DNA of 64,000 nt from NCBI GenBank assembly GCA_013397455.1, contig VYZB01000336.1, positions 267,674 through 331,673 on the forward strand. The letters run 5' to 3'. Source of the stretch: Crotophaga sulcirostris. Lineage: Eukaryota > Chordata > Aves > Cuculiformes > Crotophagidae. The first letter of the stretch is position 1, and each line of letters begins with the position of its first letter. Positions 32,769-44,871 of this stretch are shown here, piece after piece. The translations under genes and the position numbers were made by a program. Under the pieces are notes generated by a model. The model did no database searches. It saw only the letters and a program-made list of their open reading frames with translations, and was not told where the DNA came from.

Positions 32769-34440
32769 GAGCTTAAGCAATCATTTTTCATGAGGGTGAT
32801 AGTGATGTTTTGGTTTAGGTATATTCAACCCCTTTTTTGAGATCACAGGTAAAGTCGGTAACTGGAACCGGCCCTGACACTGAGCCCTTTGAAACACTGC
32901 TTATGACTGGCAAATTATTTTGTTATTAGCTTATACAACATAACTTCCCTCTAATAACTCATGACAGTGTAGATTGTTTTCAGCTAGAAGGAAGCCATAA
33001 TCATAAGTTATGATATAAAAAAACTTACTTTTTACTGCTTTTTACTTATGTATTACCAAAATGAGTAGCTTTGGACAATAAAAGTGCATAATAAATGTAG
33101 CATGGAAGAAATAATAAGCCCAACTCAACAGCAGATGGATGAAATGTCATAAAACAGGTTCAAAACAACCTGAAGTGATGTGTATTGCCGTTTCTATAAT
33201 GCACACTTTACTCACGGTTCTCTCTGTTTTTAATTGACTGCTGTCTGGCTCTGCTCCGTCAGCTTCTTGTTCACTTCCTCACTCCAAATCTTTCATTGCC
33301 GCGTCTTGACTTGATTTTGGATGTCACACGGTGAATGTTACATGATTAAAGATGTAATTGATTATGGATAATGGGAGTAGTTAAATTTTAATCCAGCACT
33401 CCAGCCTGCTGCGGTATCCTTTAGGAACCTGATCAATACAGTTACTTAGATCCTCTCTGTGGTAATGATATAGGTTGTCATTTGAGGTCAGGGCTCCCAT
33501 CTTCTGACAATTACAGAAAGTCTGCCTGGGGGTTTTGTAGTAGTTTATCATAGTAATTATGATGACTGTGTTTTATACAAAATGCACAAATATGTACATG
33601 TAGATGTGCCTTATGGAAAAATAGAACTGTAATTATACTGCAGATATTCTAATTAATTAAACTACGTTTAATATTGATTAGGAGGGGCCTCCTGTGCAGT
33701 TTTTATCAACAGTATATGGTGCTCAGGTAAAGAGTTTAAAGCCCCCAGTCGCGTTTACATGTACTGAACCTGCATGATGATCAGAAATCCAGAACAAAAA
33801 TGCGTGCCTGAGAGCAGAAGCAGATCACTGGTGTCAATGTTTTATCTCTGTTAAAATCTGAGCGCATTTTTCAGCTGTCATGTCAACCACATTCTACTCA
33901 CTCCTTGCAGAATAATACAGGATATATGACAGCCCCTTGGTGGGATCCTAATTCAGCTACTGTCGTGTCTCTCTGTTTTCTCTGCTGGGAAATTCATTGT
34001 CTTGTTTATTTGTAATTCCAGTGAAGTTGAGGTGGCTGGCATAAGTTCCCTTTACTTCTCAGTAGATTTTATTTCAAATGCCTTACCTGTTCTGGAAATG
34101 TAACTAAAGCAATGTTTCCCAAGAAGATCATACTAATTTTACTTTTAATGTCATATGCAAATATTTATTGCCTTTCAAAAATATCTGCTCATAATTTTCT
34201 CACTTCAAATGTTTTACCATTACAGAGGCCATACTGTGCAATGCCATGCCTCTATAGCCTAGTTTTTGGGGCTGGTTGCATGTTACTAAGTACTAGCCAG
34301 GTGTCGGTAAGAGTAGACATATTTATTGTCACAGTTTTAATGTAAATCCTTAATCACTTTGTCTGGGGTTGTGGTAATCATTTATCCCTATCATAAAGAT
34401 GAAGAAATGAACTCCTACAGAGGTTTGAAGTGAATTACTC
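32769..34440. other. Longest repeat-free stretch; conserved-element-like
   Basis: About 1.7 kb without any transposon that I can name, remarkable in a window where CR1s come about every kilobase. Motif-dense parts: 33648-33681 (AATTAATTAAACTACG, TTTAATATTGATTAG) and 33872-33886 (CAGCTGTCATGTCAA). No open frame beyond 77 codons and no splice-bounded exon is apparent. It may be a regulatory or other conserved non-coding region. Confidence 0.4.
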
Positions 34441-34542
34441 ATGACCACCTAGCAGTCCAGGACAGAGACAACAGAGAATTTTTTTGGAAGTTGAGACATC
34501 TGTGAGTGACATCAATAGCCATTTTGTTTATGCTATTTCAAC
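34441..34542 (+). repeat. Left copy of a ~103-bp direct repeat flanking a CR1
   Basis: Shares with 34715-34818 the words CACCTAGCAGTCCAG, GAGACATC, TGACATCA and TTTCAAC/CTTCAAC at corresponding places. Roughly three quarters identical by eye, with small gaps. Confidence 0.85.
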
Positions 34543-34714
34543 GTATTTGCCCAGAGACATTGTGGTTGCCCCATCCCTGGAGGTGTTCAAGGCCAGGTTG
34601 GATGGGTGGTTGAGTAACCTGAGCCAGTGGAAAGTGTCCCTGATCATGGCAGGGGGGTTGGAACTGGATGAGCTATAAGGTCCCTTCCAACTTAAACCAT
34701 TCTATGATTCTCTG
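34543..34714 (+). mobile_element. CR1 3' fragment (tail A) between long direct repeats
   Basis: GTATTTGCCCAGAGACATTG to CATTCTATGATTCTCTG. Both edges coincide, within a base or two, with the edges of the flanking direct repeats, so these look like one insertion event plus its target duplication. Confidence 0.93.
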
Positions 34715-34818
34715 ATCACCTAGCAGTCCAGCACAGACACAACAATAAAGGATGTCTTTGGTGGTTGTGAGACATCAGTAAATGACATCAGTAGTCAGGA
34801 TGTTTCTGTTACTTCAAC
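34715..34818 (+). repeat. Right copy of the ~103-bp direct repeat
   Basis: Begins ATCACCTAGCAGTCCAGC and ends GTTACTTCAAC, parallel to the left copy. The divergence between copies implies an old duplication. Confidence 0.85.
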
Positions 34819-35680
34819 ACAGGGTAGTTGAGTGGCTGGAGAATGCAACTGTGGTCACCCATCAGGGAATTTTTTGCCACAGGCTATTTCAGACTGAGAG
34901 GCACCAAGAGGTCATCAAGTCCATCTTCCCCTTAAAGTTCAGGGATTAACCAGTAGGGTCTTCAAAACCTCCTTCTACTGCCTGTGACTTCTGTTCTGAA
35001 AACTGCCAGTGAGTGTAGCACCTTGCTATAAGACGAGCAAAGTGCTGATACACAGAAAAATTGTTAATGGTGCTGAGGTTTCAGTAGGCTGTGATGGAGT
35101 GTTATTGTGAATACTTACATGGAGTCACAATAGCAGGATATGTACCTGGATGAGAGTCTTGCTTAGCATCCATAACTTCCACTGGGGTCATTCAGGACTC
35201 TGGGATTTGTTTTGTATTCCAGGAGTTACTCATTAACCTCTAATACACTGGGAGCTGGTACTGCAAATTACTCTGCAGAGTTTGAATTGAAACAAAGATC
35301 AAGCACCTGGTCCTGAAAATAGCTTTTAGGGCATTTTCATAATTGGAGCCAAATTTGTAAATCATTCTTTTTTTTGGAGGGGATGCATGTTTGCTTTCTG
35401 TTTGGCAACATGCAATAAATTACATTGAGTTCAATGATCATTAAAAGCATATGAATTATCTGTGTAAAATTCATGGCTGTACATTGCTTTACTTAATATT
35501 TTACTAGCATAGGCAATTACATAAATTATATATAGAGGTGCCACCCTCTTATTCCTTAAAAGCAGTATTATGTGTCAGTTATTAAATATTGGTGGGCATA
35601 AGGAAAAGTGAGAATAGATTGTTTAATTCCCTTAGGTGTTAGTAGAAAAAAAAAATCAGAATTGAAAATACTATGGTGCA
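34819..35680. other. No recognised feature
   Basis: About 860 bp of unique-looking AT-rich DNA. Confidence 0.45.
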
Positions 35681-35841
35681 AATCATAGAATCATGGAATG
35701 TTTTGGATTGGAAGGGCCCTTAAACCCATTCAGTTCCAACCTCCCTGCCATGGGCAGGGACACCTCCCACTTGAACAGGCTGCTCAAAGCCCCGTTCAAT
35801 TTGGTCTTGAATACCTCCAGGGATGGGGCATCCATGACTTG
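35681..35841 (-). mobile_element. CR1 3' stub (tail A)
   Basis: AAATCATAGAATCATGGAATG, then CCATGGGCAGGGACACC; truncated after GGATGGGGCATCCATGAC. Confidence 0.94.
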
Positions 35842-36073
35842 TGAGGAAGAATTCTTTAAAATGTTTTTGAAGGATATTAATTAGAACTCATCAGAAGACA
35901 TGAAAGGCTTGAAAAGGAAAAGGGAGAGGGGTAACTGATAATGCTGAGCTTTCACCTCCTTATGTCATGGAAAGTTATGAATTCAGATACTGATTTCCTT
36001 TGTTGTGATATAGCTTTAAGCAGCATTGCTGGGGATTTTTTTCCCCTGTAAAGCAAACCAATGTTTTTATATA

Positions 36074-36219
36074 ATAGAATCATAGAATGCTTTGGGTTGG
36101 AAGGGACCTTAAAGATCATCCAGTTCAAACTCCCTGCCATAGGCAGGGACACCTCGCATTAGTCCAGGCTGCTCAAGACCCCATCCAACTTGGACTTGAA
36201 CTCTTCCAGGGAGGGGGAA
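36074..36219 (-). mobile_element. CR1 3' stub (tail A)
   Basis: ATAGAATCATAGAATGC tail, TTGGAAGGGACCTTAAAG, and truncation at CTTCCAGGGAGGGG. Confidence 0.94.
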
Positions 36220-36802
36220 TAATGGTGGGAGAATACTTTTGCTCTTATTTTTTCATTAGGAGATAAAAACAAAGCTGTAATGTAAAAATAAACACCTTTC
36301 TCCTTTAGTAGAGCTGTGGGTTGGTTAAGTGGTTCTTTCAAGTCACCATGAACCCCAGGCAGCTGGAGTGTCTCATCCTGTGCGGTCCTGTCTTGTCTGT
36401 GCATGGCTCCAAACAGTCCTGCTACTGCTGACTGCATGAAGAGTTAAGGAGTCTGAGTATCTGTTAGGAGTGGCTCAGGATCTTGACGAACAGTCCCTTA
36501 AGAACTAAATCCTCCTATCCAAACAGCAGGGTGGATCTCAGATAAGCAGCTCAAATGAAGGGTTATCTTGGCTGCAATGCAGACAAGTTGATCTGCAGGA
36601 TGCTTCCAGGCTTCAAATAAGGATTAAAGCTGCTTTTGCACCATCTCCGTGGTGGAATTGCTTTGGGTTTTCATCTGTTGCATTGATGGGCCACATTCAG
36701 ATCAGAGTAACTAGACTCTTTAACCTGGTAGAGTTTCTTGTAGCCCTGACTTTAGTGGGAGTTTGTATCAGATTTAATACCTTTGATTTAGAGGCTGACT
36801 AA
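36220..36802. other. No recognised feature
   Basis: About 580 bp between CR1 stubs. No gene seen. Confidence 0.45.
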
Positions 36803-36916
36803 CACAGAATCATAGAATCATTATATAATGGTTTGGGTTGGAAGGGACCTTAAACTAATTCAATTCCAACCCCCCTGCCACAGGCAGGAACACCTTCCGG
36901 TGGATCAGGTTGCAAA
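36803..36916 (-). mobile_element. CR1 3' stub (tail A)
   Basis: ACAGAATCATAGAATCATTA, TTGGAAGGGACCTTAAAC; it breaks at GGATCAGGTTGCAAAAC. Confidence 0.93.
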
Positions 36917-37228
36917 ACATGTAGTTAAAGGTTTGATATGAAATGGTTGTCTCAAATGCACAAGTTAAAATTAAACACTCATGGCTTTAAAGTTTCATAA
37001 GGTCTTATTTGGCTTATAGTGGCATTTGCAAATGGAAGATAGTGGGGAATAAGGTAAATAAATTGGAGACAATTAGGAAACAAATACCTGCATGGCTTTC
37101 TCACATCCACATATTTGAATGCAATCCAAAAGTTTCTGTGCAGAAAATCTGGCCATAGACTGGCCCATTACACCTGTTATCATACCTTTTGAAGAACAGC
37201 TCGTAGGAGGACACTTACTGAGAACACG
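36917..37228. other. No recognised feature
   Basis: About 310 bp of AT-rich DNA. Confidence 0.4.
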
Positions 37229-37446
37229 TATCATAGATTCATCATAGAAAATTGTTTGGATTGGAAGGGATGTTTAAAGCCCATCCAGTTCCAACCCCCC
37301 TGCCATTGGCAGGATCACCTCCCACTGGATCAGGGTGCTCAAAACCCTATCCAACCCAGCCTTCAACAACTCCAGGGACAGGGCATCCACATCTTCTCCG
37401 GGCAACCTGTGCCAGGGTCTCACCACCCTCACTGGAAAATATTTTT
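37229..37446 (-). mobile_element. CR1 3' fragment (tail A)
   Basis: Tail TATCATAGATTCATCATAG; body with CCACTGGATCAGGGTGCTC; truncated after CCCTCACTGGAAAATA. Confidence 0.94.
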
Positions 37447-38570
37447 TATTACTTTCAGTAATGGTTGGATGGGTAAATAATTCCTAGCTAAGGGGTTTTG
37501 TTTTGGGTTTTTTTTTTTTTGGTTTGGTTTTTTTCTCTCTTGACTCTTCCTTTATTATTTCTCTAGTTACAGTCAAAATAGAATAGATCACTGTTTGTAC
37601 TCAGATATCTTCATTTCTCCATTGTGCCTTTCTTCCTACATCCCTGACACTCCTCCTTTTTCCCTTGAGCTTGAATGACAAAGCTGTATTTGCGCTAGTA
37701 GCAGAACAATAACTACTGTAAAATAAGGTTAAAATAGTTTCTAAGAAAAATAGAAGTATAAACTGTTTATACATGAAATTTTAACAGCTATTTCAAAACC
37801 AAAGTTCTTGCAGAGGCAGTAAGCTCTCTAAGAGTTGTACCAACTTAGGATGTCTGTGCTCAGTGAGGGAACACCACAGCTGGACCAGCACCCAAGAGGA
37901 GAATGCTACTGTCTCAGAAGCAGGCTTAATAAAACAGCTAAATAAAGGGATGAACTACACCTTGCTCAGTAGAAAATTTCACTTAAATATCAGATTTCCA
38001 CCTGCCTGACAACAGCTTTCATGAAAATATAATGTAGCCCAAACACCACTGAATCATCATATCTCAGTTCAAAAATACCAAGGCTTTAGGAACAGGGAGT
38101 GTGTATTTGTGTGAAAGCATGGAAGGGAAAGGTGCTTGCTGCCTTCTGGAGCAGTTCAACATTTCGAAAGCCTTTCTCCCACAATAGACATGTGAAAGAA
38201 GTTGAGGTAAATGTGGTTGGCTCACCAGTGCATTGGTTTGTGTTAAAAGCTGATTTCTCTGGATCAATAACCACAGGTCTGTTCTATTGTAGAAAAATGG
38301 CATGTGATTACTTTTGGGGTTAGTCTGTTTGGTTTTGCTCCCTAGTGTGGCAGCAGGACACTGTAGGATCTGCATGAGAAACCAGTGATACTTAAAATGT
38401 CATTATAACTTTCTAAACAAGATAATAAGTGTTTAAAAATATGCTTTAGTAGGACAAGGTGTTCATAAGATTTTGGATTACTTTGAGTACTGAGATTTTG
38501 AGTAGCTTCGGAAGTTGTGGAACACAGTTTTATAAACCTATTTGATGTGTAAGTGGTAAGGTCTTTATTA
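37447..38570. other. Single-copy sequence with a G/T-rich low-complexity tract
   Basis: About 1.1 kb. 37495-37540 is a T-rich tract with GG spacers (GGTTTGGTTTTTTT). The rest shows no gene. Confidence 0.5.
37495..37540. repeat. T/G low-complexity tract
   Basis: TTTTGTTTTGGG followed by a run of about 14 T and GGTTTGG. Similar tracts lie at 54150-54207 and 59292-59345. Confidence 0.85.
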
Positions 38571-39225
38571 TAAAGGACCTGGAGGTGCTGATCAACAACA
38601 GCTGAACATAAGCCAGCAGTGTGCCCAGGTGACCAAGAAGACTAATAGCATCCTGGCTTGAATCAGCCATAGTGTAGCCATCAGGAGTAAGAAGGGGATT
38701 GTCCCCCTGGACTCGGTGCTGGTGAGGCTGCACGTTCAACTGTGTGTCTAGTTTTGGGCCCCTCACTCCAAGAAAACATTGAGGGGCTGGAGCAAATCCA
38801 GAGAATAGGAATGGAGCTGAGGAAGGGTCTGGAGCACAGGGGTTAAAGAAAATGGCTGAGGAACCTGGGGCTGTTTAGTCTGAAGAAGAAGAAGCTGAGG
38901 GAAGACCTCATCACTCTCTGCAGCTGCCTTAAAGGAGGTTATGGTGAGATGGATGTTGGTCTCTCCTCCCAAGTAACAAGTGATAGGACAAGAGGTAAGG
39001 ACCTCAAGTTCTGTCAGGAGAGGTTTAGATTGACAATTAGGAAAAATATCTTTACTGATAGAGTGGTAAAGCACTGGCACAGGCTGCCTAGGACAGTAGT
39101 GGAGTTGTCATTGCTGGGGGTTGTAGATGTGGCATTTCAGGAAATGGTTTAGTAGGCATGGTGGTGTTGGGCTGATGATTGGGCTGCATGATCTTAGAAG
39201 TCTTTTCCAACTTTAATGATTCTAT
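38571..39225 (+). mobile_element. CR1 fragment, ORF2 C-terminus through tail B
   Basis: TAAAGGACCTGGAGGTGC, then the AEHKPAVCPGDQED-like region, the KKLREDLITLCSCLKGG block, 67 open codons at 38949-39152, and CAACTTTAATGATTCTATA at the end. The LEST start codons are broken by stops. Confidence 0.94.
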
Positions 39226-39705
39226 AAGCAAGAGAGACCCAAGACTATATGTTATATGTCAAAGCTGTAACAACTGCTGGCCTTTTAAGTGCAGAAAGCA
39301 TTATACAGTTGTGAACTTTTGTCATTCAGGTGGCTGTAGCCAGCTTCCTAAGTAATGAATTTGGAGGACTTTCTTGGGGTATAAATTCCACACATTTAGG
39401 TTATGTTTAGGATATTATGAGGTATCTCCAGTGGGAGTAAAGCCCACACATGGGCATCCAAACTGTGCTACTAGAAGTTGGTCCATTAAATTGGTGTCTA
39501 CATCTTGTTGCTTTCTTTAATTGACTGTAAATGGAACTTGGGCACTTGGTTTGCCTGTTGATGCTGAAGCTGCATCCCAGCTTTACTTGCCCCAGGGAGA
39601 TGACTCAAGTTACCACAGTCTTTTTTTCAACTGATGTTGTGATAAAATCGTTCTTCCTGCTAGTCTAAGTGTGTCATCTATAATTTACTTGTTTAGATAT
39701 TGAAT
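39226..39705. other. No recognised feature
   Basis: About 480 bp of single-copy-looking DNA. Confidence 0.45.
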
Positions 39706-39909
39706 TTAGCTTAGACATTAGGAAGAAATTCTTCATGTTGGGGGTGGTTAAGATGTTGGAACATGTTTCCCAGAGAAGTCGTGACTGCCCCCTCCCTGGA
39801 GGTGTTCAAGACCAGGTTGGATGGAACTTTGAGATATCCCTGCCGATGGCAAGGGGGTTGCAATAGGATGATCTTTAAGATCCCTTCCAACCCAAATCAT
39901 TCTATGAAT
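39706..39909 (+). mobile_element. CR1 3' fragment with small deletion (tail A)
   Basis: GACATTAGGAAGAAATTC to CATTCTATGAATTC. The segment normally reading CTGATCCAGTGGNAGGTGTC is missing between GAACTTTGAG and ATATCCCTGCC. Confidence 0.93.
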
Positions 39910-40263
39910 TCAAACTCTTCACCTTTTGAATGTGGTGAGTCTAAAATGGAGGGCGCTACAATAGAGGCACTGTGTGATAAAGACTAGTAGTGAGAGGTAG
40001 AAAACATAGGAATGTCTGCAAGAGTTCTAAAATACCATAAGTTGCCTTATTTTGGGGGAAAAAAAAAAGCTAACTCTTCAGTTGCATAATGCTTTTTATT
40101 TATACTTGTAGCACTTGTATATGTGTGAGGAGTGTGTAATGTCAGATAGATATCTGTGAAAAGATGACGGGCAGCGGTCACGGTCTATCTTAGTGGACAG
40201 GGAACTGATGACAGGAAGATCTGACACAGACAACATGCTGCTAAGAGCAGGTTCTTCTTTTGT
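39910..40263. other. No recognised feature
   Basis: About 350 bp. No gene seen. Confidence 0.4.
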
Positions 40264-40713
40264 TCAGGGCCACAAAGTTGGTGAAGGTTTTAACAGGGAA
40301 GACGAATGAAGAAAAGCTAGTCACTATGTCTGTTCGACCTGGAGAAAAGGAGACTAAGAGGAGACCTTATCATGGTCTGCAGCTTCCTCAAAAGGGATGG
40401 AGGAGAAGCTGGCGTTTATCTCTTCTTTCTGGTGACCAGTAATAAATTACAAGCGAATGGCAGGAATATGTGCCAGGGGAGGTTTAGGTTGGACATTACT
40501 AAAAGGTTCTTCCCTCAGAGGGTGGTGGAACACTGGAACAGCTTCCCAGGGAAGCAGTCACAGTGCCAAGCCTGACAACATTCTAGAAGCATTTGGACAA
40601 TGCACTTAGGTACATGGAGTGAATGTTGGTGTTGTCCTGTGCAGGGACAGGAGTTGGACTGGGTGATCCTTGTGGGTCCCTTCCAACTCAGGATGTCCTA
40701 TGGTTCCATGTGC
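40264..40713 (+). mobile_element. CR1 3' fragment with ORF2 end (tail C)
   Basis: The longest tail-C copy here. The coding residue VRPGEKETKRRPYHGLQLPQ lies in a shifted frame of the LEKRRLRG block, then GGGACAGGAGTTGGACTGG, GTGATCCTTGTGGGTCCC and GGATGTCCTATGG. Confidence 0.92.
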
Positions 40714-40862
40714 TATATGCTTGTGAAAAGGACTGATGTGTATTTTCAGAACAATGTACATAAGTACATCAGTGAATATTGTTTGCAAGTAAGAAATGAG
40801 GGACTTGATGCTTTCGGCCTATTTTGGTCATGTTGTCACCTAGGAAAAGAGAAACCCCCACA

Positions 40863-41172
40863 AAATCATAGAATCATGGAATGGTTTGAGTTAGAAGGGA
40901 CCTAAAAGTCCATCCATGTACCCTGCCATGGACAGAGACATCTCCCACTGGACCAGGGTGCTCGTAGCATCATTCAACCTGGCCTGAAACACCTCCAGGG
41001 ATGATGCAGGCACCACCTGGGCAACCTGTTCCAGTGCCTCCTGACACATACAGAAAAATATTTCTCCCTAAGATCTCATCCCAATCTCCCGTTGTTCAGC
41101 TTAAAACTGTTCCCCCTCATTCTGTCGCTGAAATCTCTGACCAAGAGCCCCTCCTTTTCTTTCCTGTAGGCA
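40863..41172 (-). mobile_element. CR1 3' fragment (tail A)
   Basis: AAAATCATAGAATCATGG; a few bases lost around CCATCCATGTACCCTGCC; truncated after TTTCCTGTAGGCA. Confidence 0.94.
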
Positions 41173-42021
41173 TTAAGGAAATACTTCATAACGATCAGCT
41201 GAAAATATAATGCTATTTAATGGGCAAAAGTGAAAGGGGAAAACAGTGGTTTTCTGTGAACCACTTTTTAGATGCAGAGGAAATATTCATTAAGAGCAAT
41301 TAGATACTTTGTGTGCCTTTGAGATCTAAATAACTTACGCATAATAAAAATACCATTAAGGAATAAGTGAGGCTAGGAAAGCTATTCAAGAATGTGCAGA
41401 AAACTGAGGATGCATTTACATGGCCACACAATCTTCCTCCTTAATTGCTCTTGACTTAAAAGTAGATAATGTAGTATTTGTCCATTTAGTGCTTTTGGTT
41501 TGGATTTCTTTTTAACTACAAACTACAACCAGACATGTTTGTTTATGTGGTTCAATCTCATTACACAGTTCCTCTGCATAAAGCCTGTAAGCTAATGGTT
41601 TGTAATAGGATTACATACATTGGCTTATTTTATGCAGTTTTTGAACAAGGTTATTCAAGGATACTGTATTTGGATAGAAATTTCTTTGAAGCAACACTTT
41701 CATTTTCCTGTTCACAAGTTTCTGTCCGTTCCCCTCATCTTTTTCTTCCTGTCCAAGAAAATAATTTTCTTGAGTTTGGCAGCACAATGTATCATCTTTT
41801 CATTGGTAGACAGCTTTAAAGCTTATCATAAAGTCAGGGAGGACAGTGGAATTAATGAGTGGCACAGAAGCATGCGTTAGGTACATTAGGAAGATACTCC
41901 ATCTTCTTGTTACAATAAACAAATAAACCAAGGCTGCCCAGGCAACACTCGTTATTTTTAGTTGTTGCACTTGAATTTGCTGGTTTTACTCAGACTGACA
42001 GCAAATGTCCATCCCCCATGG
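41173..42021. other. No recognised feature
   Basis: About 850 bp. Overlapping open frames (41535-41819 and 41620-41880) in two frames of the same strand argue against either being real. Confidence 0.45.
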
Positions 42022-42681
42022 GGACGGATGGATGGGCTGAGACCAATTGTATGAAGTTCAACAAGACCAAGTGCCAAGTTCTGCACTTGGAAAAATACAA
42101 CCCCGTGTCCTGTTACCAGCTTGGGGAAGAATGACTGGAAAGCTGCCTGGAAGAGAAGGACCCGAAGGTGCTGGTTGGCAGGAGCTGAACATGAACCAAC
42201 TGTGGCTCCAGTGGCCAAGAAGGCCAACAGCATCCTGGTTTGGATCATCCATGGTGCGGCCAGCAGGACCAGGGAGGTGATTGTACCCCTGTGCTCAGCT
42301 TTGGTGAGGCCATGACTTATATCCTGTGTTCAGCTTTGGGCCCCTCACTCCATGAAACACCTTGAGGGTCTGGGGTGCATCCAGAGAAGTGCAACAGAGC
42401 TGGGGAAGGGGCTGGAGAACATGCCTTATGAAAGGCAGCTGAGGGAACTGGGGCTTTTTGGGCTGGGGAAGAGGAAGCTGAGAGAAGTCCTTATCACTGT
42501 CTACAACCATCTTAAAGGAGGTTATGGTGAGGCAGGTGCTAGTGTCTTTTCTCAATGGACAGGTGATGAGAGGAAATTTCCTCAAGTTGCACCAGGGCAG
42601 GTTCAGGTTAGACATCAGGAAGAATTTCTTCCTCAAAGGGGTGGTCAGGCACTAGCAGAGGTTGCCCAGGGAGGTCATTGA
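42022..42681 (+). pseudogene. CR1 ORF2 C-terminal remnant
   Basis: Conserved pieces: DGWAETNCMKFNKTKCQVLH near the start, LGKNDWKAAW at 42121, KKANSILVWIIHGAASRTRE at 42220-42279, and a second open stretch 42352-42681 with KHLEGLGCIQRSATELGKGL and [20 protein letters not shown]. The polymerase active site is upstream of the truncation and absent. Stops and small shifts separate the pieces. Confidence 0.82.
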
Positions 42682-42813
42682 GTTGCCATCCCTGGAGGTG
42701 TTTAAAGGAAGGACAGATACGGTGTTCGGGACTATGATTTAGTAGTGGGCAGGTACAGCTGGACTTAATGAGCTCAAAGACCTTTTGCAACCAAACGATT
42801 CTATGAATCTATG
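42022..42813 (+). mobile_element. CR1 fragment, ORF2 C-terminal third through tail B
   Basis: One of the longer mid-window copies. It starts within the post-active-site region (GGATGGGCTGAGACCAATTG), continues to the octamer tail ACGATTCTATGAATCTATGG, and is nearly colinear with the long copies at the window ends. Confidence 0.95.
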
Positions 42814-43000
42814 GTTCCCAAACAGGAATTTCACTCTGAAGGCAATGTTAATCTCTAACCTTAGGGGAAGGGAGTACCACCCAGAGAAGCCTAATTCCAA
42901 GTAGTTAATTATGAATATGAAATTATCCTTATAAAGCATTTTTAAGTGCTCCATTGGAAACTGTTAAATGAGCGCATGCTCATAATCTCAGCAAGAATTA

Positions 43001-43147
43001 AATCATAGAATGGTGTGTGTTGGAAGGGACATTAAAGCCCACCCAGTTCCAACCCCCCTGCCAGGGACAGGGACACTTTCCACTGAATCAGGTTGCTCAA
43101 AGCCCCATCTAACTTGACCTTGAACATCTCCAGGGATGGAACATTCA
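43001..43147 (-). mobile_element. CR1 3' stub (tail A)
   Basis: AAATCATAGAATGGTGTG, CCACTGAATCAGGTTGCTC; truncated after TCCAGGGATGGAACATTC. Confidence 0.94.
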
Positions 43148-44637
43148 CTACTGACTCAGTTGAGCCTTACATCCTTTAATTAAAACTGTGAAAGCTCCTC
43201 TACACTGAAATATAAAATGACACTTCTTTTTCTTTTATTTTATGTGCCCATATTTTCAGAGATTAAAGATGTGTCTGTGTATGGCAATGGGGCAGTGGGA
43301 GAACAGCTCTCTTCGCTACCAAGTGTTTCTCAAAATAAGGACGAGAGGTCTTTATTGCAATTACAATAGCAGTGGTTTCAGATAAAATTGTTTTTGTAAC
43401 AAAGGAAGTGGGAAAGTGAAAATCTCTAGGGATAGTGGTGTCTCAGGTCTTTAAAAGAAACAAGAAATATGTTATTAGTATGGTACTGTTTGAAAGCCTA
43501 GGTATATTTGTGGTCGTTTGACTGGGATCTTAAAGGAATACAGCTTGCTGTGGAGGGCTGGGAGGGCAGAAATTGCTTCTTCTGCTCCTGTATAAGCAGC
43601 CCCTGGAAGCGCTGGAGCATCTTTGTTCCAAAGCTCCAGAAACGCTGTTGGTGTGTAACGAGGTTGACCTCTTTGTTTTGTGACAGGATTAATAACCATG
43701 GAGATCAGATATAATCTCTTTTCTTATCAGCCTTTCGCATGCCAACAAGCTATTGATGGGTTTCGTTCCTGACCCAGATGCTGCATGTGGGGTCAGAGGG
43801 TATCTTGATTACCATATACTCAGTGTCCTTCACTCCTCTTCTGAGGTTGCCCACAAGTGAAAAAAGTTTCTACCATAGAATTTTACCATCGCCAGTTTCC
43901 TTCTGCCTCAACTTCTCTCTGCTGCTTGCAGCACAGATGGATGGGACAGGCTGCTGTCGCTTCCTAATTCACCTTTCTTTTTAATGATTCTAGCTTTCAT
44001 CTTTCAAATTAACAGTGGATCCATCAAAAAGTCTAATATCAGCTGTGGTGGGCAGGAGAGGGGGAATAGCTTTAATTGGCAAAACCTTGTGCGTTTGGGC
44101 CAACCAGCCATAAATATTTACCATATAACCTGTCCTAATAACTTCGATATATTGGCTGATTAAAGCTTCATCAGTCATTACAGAAACCCAGTCTCAGACT
44201 TCCTCCCAACTCCTCTTAAATTAGGCTTTCTGCTTTAGGAAGAACATGAAAAACTCTTGTTTTTCCATATGTAATGGTGGAAACAGTTAAATAAAACCCC
44301 AAACTCTTCAAAACTTTTTCTTTCCTTACAATTTTCTGAAGGCTGTAAAGATATCCAGGAAGCTAAAATGGCTGAGTTATTCTGGAGGGTCTTCTAGGGA
44401 AACTCAATTGGACCAGACTAATTATGTCACATCATTATTTGGCTCTTATTTGGCTACAGATCATCTACTTTGATAGATGGTATTAAGTACAGATTAGAAT
44501 GGCCAAACCAGCAATTAAAATAAATACTGCCTGTTCCGTATAAATCTGTCACTTTGGGATGCTCTGTCCTTTCAGTTAATGCACAGTTCTTTTTCCCTGT
44601 TCAAATTTGTGTTGTTGGCAATGTTTCTGCTAGGAAA
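43148..44637. other. Long single-copy stretch, conserved-element-like in part
   Basis: About 1.5 kb with no transposon. 43660-44180 looks non-random: GGATTAATAACCATGG, TTTAATTGGCAAAACC, CATAAATATTTACC and ATTGGCTGATTAAAGC. No exon-like frame is apparent. Candidate conserved non-coding DNA. Confidence 0.4.
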
Positions 44638-44871
44638 TTGCCTCAAGTTGCTCCAGGGGAAGTTTAGATTGGATATTAGGAAAAATTTCTTTACTGAAAG
44701 AGTGGTGAAGCATTGGAAGAGCATGCCCAGGGTAGTGGCAGAGCCACCATCCCTTGAGGTGTTTAAAAAATGTGTGGACATGGTTTAGTAGGCATGGTGT
44801 TATTGGGCTGGTGGTTGGACTGGATGATCTTAGAGGTCTATTCCAATCTTAACAATTCTATGAATTTATGA
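44638..44871 (+). mobile_element. CR1 3' fragment (tail B)
   Basis: TTGCCTCAAGTTGCTCC, GGATATTAGGAAAAATTTC, GGACATGGTTTAGTAGG; tail CAATTCTATGAATTTATG. Confidence 0.95.

Noticed and set aside
33774..33812. ATGATGA followed by CTGA, resembling box C/D snoRNA boxes
   Set aside because: The boxes are only about 30 bases apart, too close for a C/D snoRNA, and no terminal stem is seen.
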